Assembly: GCA_002435825.1 (NCBI GenBank)
Contig: DIVL01000062.1
Location: 6,248 to 13,001 of the forward strand
DNA from: Anaerolineaceae bacterium UBA6133
GTDB lineage: Bacteria; Chloroflexota; Anaerolineae; Anaerolineales; Anaerolineaceae
Length of the DNA: 6,754 nt
Direction of reading: 5' to 3'
Position numbers and translations under genes: made by a program. The notes beneath the pieces are model-generated. The model worked only from the letters and a program-made list of their open reading frames with translations. It searched no databases and was not told the origin of the DNA. The first letter of the stretch is position 1; the number at the start of each line of letters is the position of its first letter. This document shows positions 1 through 5,505 of this stretch, in pieces.

Positions 1-1095
1 GAAAAGGTCGACCTGGTCATTTTCGCCGGCGACACCTACCGCGATCGTTCGCCAGCGCCGACTTTCCAACGCGAGTGGGGCAAACGCATCATGCGCCTTT
101 CGCGCGCGAAAATTCCAACCCTGCTGCTCACCGGCAACCACGATGTCTCCCCCTCGCAGTATCGCGCGCACGCCATCCAGGAGTTCGACACGCTCAGCCC
201 GGATTACATCCACGTTGTCAGTTCTCTCAAGCTGCTCAGCCCGAAGGACCTTGACGGCGTGGCAGTGCAGGTGGTTGCCATCCCCTGGATAACCCGTTCG
301 GGCATCTTGTCCTCACTGGCGGCGGACTCCTCCAACGAAGAAGATCCCCAGGAAGTGATTGAAAACGCGTTGAACGACTGGCTCAATCATACGATTTCCG
401 GTCTTGACCCCGATCTTCCCACCATCCTGACCGCGCATGCCTCCATTGCAGGGGCAAAGTATGGCAGTGAGCGGTCTGTCAAAATCGGTCGGGATATCGT
501 CCTGCCGCCTGGGCTGGTGGCAAATCCAGCGCTGGATTACGTCGCGCTAGGGCACATCCACCGCTACCAGGACCTTAACCTGGGGTCGCATCCGCCGGTG
601 GTATACCCCGGCTCGATCGAACGCGTCGATTTTGGTGAGATCAACGAGGATAAGGGTTTCATCATTGCTGAAATTGAGAAAGGTCAAACGAATTACCGCT
701 GGCAGCAGCTGCCTATCCGCTGCTTCCTGGATTTTTGGGTCGAATTGGATGATCTGCTGGGCGTCAATGAAAAAATCATGGCTGCACTGCCAGCTTGTGA
801 GGAACTGGCGGAGGCGATTGTGCGGTTGACGCTCGTCTATCCCAGGGATCTGGAAACCTTGATCGATGAAGCGCGCATATATGATCACACGCAAAATGCT
901 TTTGCTTTTCAGTTGATCAAGAAACCCATTTCTGAGGCACGGACACGGCTTGGCGACGGCTTTGAAGCCAGCAGCATGACCGCCGCGGAGTTGCTGGAGC
1001 TCTACTGGAAGCGGCAGCACATTGAGGATAAAGACGAGCGCGAACGCCTGCAGAAACTGGCTGAGGAACTAATCTCCCAGTCTCAGACCGGTTAA
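1..1095 (+). CDS. sbcD: SbcD/Mre11-type DNA repair exonuclease subunit (5' truncated)
   Basis: Open from the first base, giving 364 visible residues; the true start and the first metal motif (DxH) lie upstream. The visible part carries the other calcineurin-like metallophosphoesterase motifs in order: AGDTYRDRSP (about residues 9-18), GNHD (45-48), a lone His in TAHAS (146) and LGHIH (183-187). This order, and the following PVVYPGSIERVDFGE segment, are typical of SbcD/Mre11, the Mn-dependent nuclease that with the SbcC/Rad50 ATPase opens hairpins and processes double-strand ends. Residues from about 215 form the capping domain, ending in a charged helical tail rich in Lys, Glu and Arg. The second motif has the variant form GDTYRDR rather than GD(V/I)FDR. 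No sbcC follows: the next gene is convergent, so any partner is upstream or elsewhere. Family assignment is firm; pairing with SbcC is inferred. Confidence 0.9.
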   Translation, partial: EKVDLVIFAGDTYRDRSPAPTFQREWGKRIMRLSRAKIPTLLLTGNHDVSPSQYRAHAIQEFDTLSPDYIHVVSSLKLLSPKDLDGVAVQVVAIPWITRSGILSSLAADSSNEEDPQEVIENALNDWLNHTISGLDPDLPTILTAHASIAGAKYGSERSVKIGRDIVLPPGLVANPALDYVALGHIHRYQDLNLGSHPPVVYPGSIERVDFGEINEDKGFIIAEIEKGQTNYRWQQLPIRCFLDFWVELDDLLGVNEKIMAALPACEELAEAIVRLTLVYPRDLETLIDEARIYDHTQNAFAFQLIKKPISEARTRLGDGFEASSMTAAELLELYWKRQHIEDKDERERLQKLAEELISQSQTG

Positions 1096-1152
1096 GGCTT
1101 TCCCAAAGCAGAACTTCAATCCGGCCTTGGTTTTTGGGCAACCAATCCTGCC

Positions 1153-1863
1153 TTACGGAGTCCACTCGTCGTGGATAATAGCCATCAGGTAATAAGTCCC
1201 ATCCCCGCTTTGCTGAAAGCCCAAACGCAGCGATTGCCAGTCCAGGTAGCCATACTCTTCCGTGCCCGGTTGGAAATACTCAACGTAATGCCCTTCGGGG
1301 TAGACCTCGGCGAAGTTATCGATGGTGTTGCTGGCTTTCCGTGAGGGGTCCAGTAAGAGTCCCCATTCCTGGGCTGGGGTTTGGCTGGTGACGTATTCGG
1401 TCCAGTACTCTGAAATAGTTAGGCTTATATCCATTCCGCTGCCTGCCTGCATACCCCAAAGGTAAATTTGCTGATTGCTGCCGAATGCTGACACTTCTTC
1501 CCTGGTGAAGACCAGGTCCTTGTCCACATTGACATAGCCGTAAGGGGAAATCCGCACACCCAGTTCGGGGTGAATGAAAGACGCCAGCGCGGCAAAATCT
1601 TGACTCTGCAAGAGTGGCAGGATTTCGGCAGCCAGCCCCTCAAATGAGGGCTCAGCTGGTTCCAGTGGGACGTTTGCGTTTTCGAGAATCGCAATTTGGG
1701 TTGAGAGTGTGTTGATTTGCTCCTGCGCAGCCAGCAACTGGTCTGAAAGCAATTGGTTTTGCTGCCTGAGCTGCTCAAGCTCATTGCTGCCTGGGGCGGT
1801 CGCCACGCAGCCTGTTAGGGTCAGGATAAATACGATTAAAAGAGAGAAGATTTTTTTGTTCAT
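1153..1863 (-). CDS. Lipoprotein with coiled coil and conserved C-terminal domain of unknown function
   Basis: 236 residues. The N-terminus is a lipoprotein signal: Lys3-Lys4, a hydrophobic stretch, then the lipobox LTGC with Cys19 as the lipidation site, so the mature protein should be anchored outside the membrane. Residues about 27-65 (starting NELEQLRQQNQLLSDQL) have Leu/Ile at heptad spacing and look like a coiled coil, a likely oligomerisation stalk or spacer. After a short Pro-rich linker comes a domain of about 160 residues with the signatures HPELGVRISPYGYV, DLVFTREE, ISEYWTEYV, DWQSLRLGF and a C-terminal IIHDEWTP. I recall this arrangement from other bacterial lipoproteins, but no function is known to me. 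The start is backed by GGAGG four bases before the ATG. It lies 130 bp after folP on the same strand, beyond a hairpin, so it may be its own transcription unit. Lipoprotein call firm, function unknown. Confidence 0.85.
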   Translation of the reverse strand: MNKKIFSLLIVFILTLTGCVATAPGSNELEQLRQQNQLLSDQLLAAQEQINTLSTQIAILENANVPLEPAEPSFEGLAAEILPLLQSQDFAALASFIHPELGVRISPYGYVNVDKDLVFTREEVSAFGSNQQIYLWGMQAGSGMDISLTISEYWTEYVTSQTPAQEWGLLLDPSRKASNTIDNFAEVYPEGHYVEYFQPGTEEYGYLDWQSLRLGFQQSGDGTYYLMAIIHDEWTP

Positions 1864-1867
1864 GGAT

Positions 1868-1872
1868 CCTCC
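1868..1872 (-). promoter_or_regulatory. Ribosome binding site of the coiled-coil lipoprotein
   Basis: GGAGG on the minus strand, four bases before the ATG at 1863. It is the strongest Shine-Dalgarno match in the gap and fixes the start just before the MNKK signal peptide. I see no convincing -35/-10 pair for this gene; the AT-rich run at about 1930-1945 is the only candidate region. Confidence 0.65.
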
Positions 1873-1942
1873 GGATCGGGACGCGGAATCACGTCTGTCT
1901 ATCTTAAGACGGACTCACAGGCAAAATGTTCCAATATTAACG

Positions 1943-1985
1943 AATGAAAATCACAAAACAGGGCTTTTCGTTTGTGATTTTCATT
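1943..1985. terminator. Perfect 15-bp inverted repeat after folP, possible terminator
   Basis: AATGAAAATCACAAA (1943-1957) is matched exactly by TTTGTGATTTTCATT (1971-1985), with a 13-nt loop. On the minus strand the hairpin begins 8 nt after the folP stop codon, where a terminator would be expected. The stem is AT-rich, with only three GC pairs. The clean run of T (1984-1989) follows the hairpin on the plus strand, where no gene ends; on the minus strand the stem's 3' arm is itself T-rich and is followed by CGTTAATATT. It may therefore be a weak folP terminator or a structure in the leader of the downstream lipoprotein mRNA. The repeat is certain; the role is inferred. Confidence 0.5.
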
Positions 1986-1993
1986 TTTTGGAT

Positions 1994-2863
1994 TTATGGC
2001 AGCTCGCTGAAGCGGATCGCGTCCAGCATGCGCGCCAGGCGCACCGTTTCCCTTACGTCATGCACGCGCAGAATATCAGCGCCGTGCAGCACGCCCCAGG
2101 CGTTTGCCGCCAGGCTGCCCTCCAGGCGCTCTCCCTGCGGCAAATTGAGCGTGTGTCCAATAAAGCCCTTGCGAGAGACGCCCAGCAAGATCGGGAAGCC
2201 CAATTCGCGCAGCTCGTCAATGTGCTTGAGCAGGAATAGGTTCTGCTCGATGGTTTTACCAAAACCAATGCCGGGATCGACGATGATTCTGTCCGGTCTT
2301 ACACCTGCCTCAATAGCCGATCCAGCAGCCTGTGCCAGCCAGTCGCGTACCTCAGTGACGACATCCTCATACTCTACGCCCTCATAGCGTCCGCCGAGCT
2401 CACTGCTGACAGCCTGCGCGCCTTGGGTGCGATTGTGCATCAGAATTGCGGTGGCGCCAGCCTCGGCAACCGTGCCTGCCATGGCTGGGTCAAAGCGAAA
2501 GCCCCAGATGTCATTGATAATCTGCGCCCCTTCCGCCAGGCAGACCCGGGCAGTTTCAGCTTTGTAAGTGTCAATCGAGAGAATCACGTTCGGCATTTCT
2601 TCGCGCAGGATTTTTACCACCGGCAGCAGCCGGTCTAATTCTTCCTCCGCGCCGATTCCCACTGCTCCGGGGCGGGTGGATTCCGCGCCCACGTCGAGAA
2701 TGTCGCAGCCATCCTGCATAAAATGCTCAGCCTGCAGCAGTGCTGTGCAAATGTAGTCGCGCTCTCTAAGCAGCCCATCGCCCGAGAAACTGTCGGGTGT
2801 CAGGTTGATGATGCCCATGATGTACGTTTTTTTGCCGAGTTCTGGCAGCAGTTCATTTTTCAT
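1994..2863 (-). CDS. folP: Dihydropteroate synthase
   Basis: 289 residues, normal length for bacterial DHPS, the enzyme that joins p-aminobenzoate to dihydropterin pyrophosphate in cytoplasmic folate synthesis and is the target of sulfonamides. All signature motifs are present: MGIINLTPDSFSGDG (16-30), DVGAESTRPGA (57-67), SIDTYK (96-101), INDIWGF (116-122), MHNRTQG (142-148), VDPGIGFGKT (195-204), LLGVSRKGF (226-234) and RVHDV (266-270), covering the pterin, pABA and phosphate sites of the TIM barrel. The start at 2863 is supported by GAGGTGA three bases upstream; Met16 directly before the first motif is a less likely start. Only 8 nt separate it from the LysM lipoprotein gene, whose stop codon overlaps this ribosome-binding site, so translation is probably coupled. 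No other folate gene is next to it. Confidence 0.97.
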   Translation of the reverse strand: MKNELLPELGKKTYIMGIINLTPDSFSGDGLLRERDYICTALLQAEHFMQDGCDILDVGAESTRPGAVGIGAEEELDRLLPVVKILREEMPNVILSIDTYKAETARVCLAEGAQIINDIWGFRFDPAMAGTVAEAGATAILMHNRTQGAQAVSSELGGRYEGVEYEDVVTEVRDWLAQAAGSAIEAGVRPDRIIVDPGIGFGKTIEQNLFLLKHIDELRELGFPILLGVSRKGFIGHTLNLPQGERLEGSLAANAWGVLHGADILRVHDVRETVRLARMLDAIRFSELP

Positions 2864-2866
2864 AAT

Positions 2867-2873
2867 TCACCTC
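2867..2873 (-). promoter_or_regulatory. folP ribosome binding site overlapping the upstream stop codon
   Basis: GAGGTGA on the minus strand matches seven bases of the Shine-Dalgarno consensus, three bases before the folP ATG. Its first two bases belong to the TGA stop (2872-2874) of the LysM lipoprotein gene. Ribosomes ending there would sit on the folP initiation site, a usual layout for translational coupling. Confidence 0.75.
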
Positions 2874-3870
2874 AGGGAATGTTGGCGTGCGCTTCTACGA
2901 ACAATTTCAAGTCTGCAATCTCCCCCTGCATAGCGTAAATTCGAAAATTAAATGGAATGGAGCTGCTTGTGAGGAGCGGAACTTCTGCCTCCCAGCGGCG
3001 CAGCCCAAGCACCTGACCGTCCATGTCATAAACCACCCCCAAAACCCAAACGTATTCCGCATCTCCCTGCGGGATGTTCACCATGCCTGCCGCTACCACA
3101 AAGCTTGAGCCTGCAGCAACGACAGGCGGCTCTGCAGTAATTTCCGCTTCCAGGTAGCGCGTGTCGCCCGGCATCACTGGCAGCCAATCAAGGATCTTCG
3201 CGCTAACTTCAAAACTTGCCGGGATTGGCGCAGGGAAATATGCCACAACCGGCATGATCTCCTGGGCTGGCAGGATGTTAAACGGCAGAAAGCCGTCCAA
3301 CTCCAGCGGAGTGGCGCCCGTAGCGCTTAGCGTAAAGCGCACGGAGGGATTTTCCACGGGCGATTCGCTGACGTTTTCAAGCTGAGCGAAGCAGTAAGCT
3401 CCCCCGAGCGCGTCCTGGTAACAGACTGGCGCCATCGCCAGGCGCAGCGGGCTGAAGGGGTCGGGCGTTGGAGTGGTGTTCCCCTGACCAGCGCCTGTTG
3501 AAAGCGGCGTGGGGGTGATTGGGATGATCAACACGGTCCCGACGCCCATCATGTTGGGGATCACGGTCGGGTTGGCAGCTTTGAGCGCGTCCAACGAGAC
3601 GCCGTATCTGAGCGCTACGCCAAACATGTCGTCCTTCTCGGTAACAGTATAGGTGACCGGTGAGGGTGTTGGAGTGGGTATGGGAGGGGTTGTGGGGCTT
3701 GGCGCAAGCGTATTCGTCGGCAAGGGTGTGGCGCTGGGGCTTGGCACAAGCGTATCAGTCGGCAGGGGCACGATCGTAGGCAGACTGGCATCCCCCGCCG
3801 CGCAACCTGCCAGTGCCAGCAAGAAAATGAACATGATATAGGTTCCATATTTCAACTTCATTTTTTGCAT
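2872..3870 (-). CDS. LysM-domain lipoprotein with tandem FxLyD-like domains
   Basis: 332 residues from the chosen start. A signal peptide ends in the lipobox LAGC (Cys23). Next is a Thr/Pro/Ser-rich linker of about 45 residues containing a 14-residue repeat, the type of flexible spacer found in cell-surface proteins. A LysM domain follows (about 72-117: VTYTVTEKDDMFGVALRYGV to GTVLIIP), expected to bind peptidoglycan or other GlcNAc polymers. After a second short Thr/Pro linker come two beta-sandwich segments: about 140-210 (CYQDALGGAYCFAQLENVSE onward) and about 240-332 (VVYDMDGQVLGLRRW onward), which resemble FxLyD-type Ig-like domains. Starts at 3894 (MGFRWRGI) and 3861 (MKLKYG) are also possible: no clear Shine-Dalgarno marks any of them, and a TATAAT overlaps the 3870 ATG. 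It sits between a kinase-like gene and folP on the same strand. Envelope location is well supported; the exact role is unknown. Confidence 0.85.
   Translation of the reverse strand: MQKMKLKYGTYIMFIFLLALAGCAAGDASLPTIVPLPTDTLVPSPSATPLPTNTLAPSPTTPPIPTPTPSPVTYTVTEKDDMFGVALRYGVSLDALKAANPTVIPNMMGVGTVLIIPITPTPLSTGAGQGNTTPTPDPFSPLRLAMAPVCYQDALGGAYCFAQLENVSESPVENPSVRFTLSATGATPLELDGFLPFNILPAQEIMPVVAYFPAPIPASFEVSAKILDWLPVMPGDTRYLEAEITAEPPVVAAGSSFVVAAGMVNIPQGDAEYVWVLGVVYDMDGQVLGLRRWEAEVPLLTSSSIPFNFRIYAMQGEIADLKLFVEAHANIP
3694..3777 (-). repeat. 42-bp imperfect tandem repeat in the Thr/Pro linker
   Basis: Two 42-bp units (3694-3735 and 3736-3777). The first 33 bases of each differ at only four positions. 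They encode the 14-residue repeats LPTDTLVPSPSATP and LPTNTLAPSPTTPP in the linker before the LysM domain. Each unit also contains a small hairpin, GCTTG-3nt-CAAGC (3697-3709 and 3739-3751). The pattern suggests linker growth by tandem duplication. Confidence 0.8.
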
Positions 3871-3874
3871 TATA
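3869..3874 (-). promoter_or_regulatory. Candidate -10 box (GGGG-TATAAT) before the LysM lipoprotein
   Basis: A perfect TATAAT on the minus strand preceded by GGGG. No good -35 is found 16-18 bases upstream. Seven bases after it comes ATG at 3861 (MKLKYG), so if this -10 works the transcript would begin at about that codon, without a leader. The upstream kinase-like gene may still read through, so this would be an internal operon promoter. Confidence 0.45.
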
Positions 3875-3909
3875 CCCCGCCATCTGAACCCCATTTTTCG
3901 GAACTGGTT

Positions 3910-4539
3910 TCAGTCTGGCATGGACAGCCCACCCGTGGCTTCCATCCAGTCCACGATAGTTTCCACGGCTTTAGGGACATCGTTATCGCTCATATCAACC
4001 CGCAGAACAGGCAGCCTGGACTGCGACACCAACTCCTCGAGCACCTCCTGCTCCCGGATGAATTTTGTCAGGTCATCATATTGGCTGGGATTGCCCGAGA
4101 CTTTCAAGCGCTCCTGGCGTGCAGCGGCGAAGCTATCGGGTGAACGTGTGCAGAAGATCAGGCGGAAATTAAGCGGCAGCAGTGCCTCCTCCAGCCAGGA
4201 GAAATCGTAGCGTTTGCCATTTGTGAGCCATTGGACCATTTGTGTGGAGATGTGGAAGCGGTCGATGACCCAGGAGTAGTAGCGGTTGAGTTCGAAGAGG
4301 CGCAGCCAGGTGAGATAGGTTTCGAGTGCCTGGGCTTCTTCTTCAGGCGAAAAGTTGATCAGTCCGCGCCCCCAGGGATAATTGGTGAATGTGCACCACT
4401 CTCCCGAAATCAAGGGGGAGTGATAGCGATACTTGCGCGGTCCAGTAAAACGGGGGTGATCGTTGAGCGCAAAGGCGATCTCCGTCTTAAATGTAAGACG
4501 CGTGCCTTCCAGGATAACTTTTGGGGTGAGTTTTGGCAT
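3910..4539 (-). CDS. Thymidylate-kinase-like P-loop protein with altered Walker A
   Basis: 209 residues, the usual size of dTMP or deoxynucleoside kinases. The pattern fits that fold: VILEGTRLTFKTEIA (8-22) at the P-loop position, WVIDRFHIS (90-98) like the DRx(H/Y)xS motif that positions the nucleoside substrate, FRLIFCTRS (125-133) as a core strand, a basic lid-like stretch with Arg141, Arg144 and Lys146, and a final strand-helix VLRVDMSDNDVPKAVETIVD (178-197) as in these kinases. The P-loop reads GTRLTFKT: the Gly before the Lys is Phe17, while Gly12, Lys18 and Thr19 remain. Activity as a kinase is therefore uncertain. The segment 30-65 (rich in Tyr, Trp, Phe) is unlike standard dTMP kinases. 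The start has AAGGA five bases upstream. Divergent from surE; upstream of and close to the LysM lipoprotein gene. Fold likely; substrate unknown. Confidence 0.75.
   Translation of the reverse strand: MPKLTPKVILEGTRLTFKTEIAFALNDHPRFTGPRKYRYHSPLISGEWCTFTNYPWGRGLINFSPEEEAQALETYLTWLRLFELNRYYSWVIDRFHISTQMVQWLTNGKRYDFSWLEEALLPLNFRLIFCTRSPDSFAAARQERLKVSGNPSQYDDLTKFIREQEVLEELVSQSRLPVLRVDMSDNDVPKAVETIVDWMEATGGLSMPD
4483..4500. repeat. Perfect 7-bp inverted repeat over the P-loop codons
   Basis: CGTCTTA (4483-4489) and TAAGACG (4494-4500) are exact reverse complements with a 4-nt loop. On the minus strand this covers codons 14-19 (RLTFKT) of the kinase-like gene, including the odd Phe codon. It could form a small hairpin near the 5' end of the mRNA. 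The repeat is certain; any role is speculative. Confidence 0.6.
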
Positions 4540-4544
4540 GGATT

Positions 4545-4549
4545 TCCTT
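4545..4549 (-). promoter_or_regulatory. Ribosome binding site of the kinase-like gene
   Basis: AAGGA on the minus strand, five bases before the ATG at 4539. It supports this start over internal ones. Upstream on the same strand, TAAAAT (about 4565-4572) is a possible -10 but has no good -35. Confidence 0.55.
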
Positions 4550-4640
4550 TCTGACAGGATAAATGAATTTTACAGGAAAGTGGAAGCAAACAGGTACTAA
4601 TTCACATTCCACAAATCACCCCAAATCGTCCATGTTTGGG

Positions 4641-4646
4641 TACAAT
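4641..4646 (+). promoter_or_regulatory. Candidate -10 box (GGG-TACAAT) directly before surE
   Basis: TACAAT preceded by GGG, six bases before the surE ATG at 4653. A start site at the normal distance from a -10 would fall on or next to the A of the ATG, implying a leaderless transcript. No matching -35 is visible, and the only purine-rich stretch (AGG, 4649-4651) is too close to the ATG to be a ribosome-binding site. Confidence 0.5.
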
Positions 4647-4652
4647 CCAGGT

Positions 4653-5465
4653 ATGACACAACAAAAAAGACCTCAAATCCTCCTGACAAATGATGATTCA
4701 ATCAATTCCCCCGGGCTGTGGGCAGCTGCGGAAGCTCTTTCGGAACTCGGATTTGTGCATGTGGTAGCGCCGCGTGAGCAGCAGACTTCGATGGGGCGGG
4801 CTCTGCCGCGAGACACCGACGGCTTCATCCGCCCGCAAAAGCTGATGGTGCACGGAAAGGAATGGGAAGTGTACGGCGTGGGGGCGACGCCAGCTCAGGC
4901 TGTGATGCACGGTGTGCTGGAAGTAATGGGATTTACGCCAGATCTGTTGGTGTCGGGGATTAACTATGGAGAAAACCTGGCCTCGGGGATAACGGTCAGC
5001 GGTACAGTCGGTGCGGCGCTTGAGGGGGCTTCGATAGGGATACGAGCACTGGCAGTTTCACTTGAAACTCCAATGACGGAGCACTTTGACCTTTCTGACC
5101 GGGTTGACTTCTCAACAGCTGCCTGGTTCACACGCTTTTTTGCTGAAAAACTCCTGCAGAAGACCATGCCATTTGATGTGGATGTGCTCAAAGTGGATGT
5201 GCCTTCAAATGCAACCCCGGAAACACCCTGGGTTGTGACCCGTCAATCGCGTCAGCGCTATTTTTACGCAAAACCGAAGGATCCATCCATCATGGAAGGT
5301 TCGCGCAATATGGGATATGAGACGCGGGTTGACCTCGAAGGGCTGGAAGAGGATGGAGATCTCAAAGTCGTAAAACTGGACAGGAAGGTGTCTGTGACGC
5401 CAGTCAGCCTGGACCTGACCTCGCGAGTGGATCTGCAGGATTTCAGAAGGTTATTGGAATCGTAA
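4653..5465 (+). CDS. surE: 5'/3'-nucleotidase SurE
   Basis: 270 residues. SurE is a metal-dependent phosphatase of nucleoside 5'- and 3'-monophosphates (some also cut short polyphosphate), tied to nucleotide balance and stress survival. The family motifs are clear: ILLTNDDS (9-16) with metal ligands Asp14-Asp15, VVAPREQQTSMG (37-48) with Ser46, DLLVSGINYGENL (97-109) with ligand Asn104, and SGTVGAALEGASIGIRALAVSL, the long conserved stretch after it. The usual NDDG is NDDS here. An upstream in-frame ATG at 4563 would add 30 residues without family similarity, crossing the -10-like TACAAT; the start at 4653 places ILLTNDD near the N-terminus as in known SurE proteins. The gene ends in tandem stops (TAATAA) and converges on ychF, 40 bp away. 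Divergent from the kinase-like gene. Confidence 0.95.
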   Translation: MTQQKRPQILLTNDDSINSPGLWAAAEALSELGFVHVVAPREQQTSMGRALPRDTDGFIRPQKLMVHGKEWEVYGVGATPAQAVMHGVLEVMGFTPDLLVSGINYGENLASGITVSGTVGAALEGASIGIRALAVSLETPMTEHFDLSDRVDFSTAAWFTRFFAEKLLQKTMPFDVDVLKVDVPSNATPETPWVVTRQSRQRYFYAKPKDPSIMEGSRNMGYETRVDLEGLEEDGDLKVVKLDRKVSVTPVSLDLTSRVDLQDFRRLLES

Positions 5466-5505
5466 TAACCCCAATTCATTCTATTAATGCGTGAGTTTCG
5501 AACGC

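Noticed and set aside
547..1020. Long minus-strand open frame of 157 residues inside sbcD
   Set aside because: It lies wholly antisense to a well-supported nuclease gene and shows no recognisable domain; best explained by the base composition of sbcD.
1096..1152. Possible terminator between the convergent sbcD and lipoprotein genes
   Set aside because: There is a short T-run (GGTTTTTG) but only an interrupted stem (CCAAAG with CCTTGG); too weak to call.
1951..1977. CRP/FNR-like operator suggested by TCACA and TGTGA
   Set aside because: The half-sites face the wrong way and are too far apart for TGTGA-N6-TCACA; the larger 15-bp repeat explains them.
1709..2239. Plus-strand open frame of 176 residues across the lipoprotein-folP gap
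   Set aside because: It is antisense to two convincing genes and crosses the hairpin and ribosome-binding site; no family features.
3653..3841. Plus-strand Gly/Val-rich open frame opposite the LysM lipoprotein linker
   Set aside because: It is the mirror of the Thr/Pro repeat codons and has low complexity; not a gene.
4563..4652. N-terminal extension of SurE from the ATG at 4563
   Set aside because: The 30 extra residues resemble no SurE, and the -10-like box lies inside them; the family N-terminus fits the 4653 start.
5466..5505. Terminator between convergent surE and ychF
   Set aside because: Only a 4-bp GCGT/ACGC stem without a T-run is present; not supportable.
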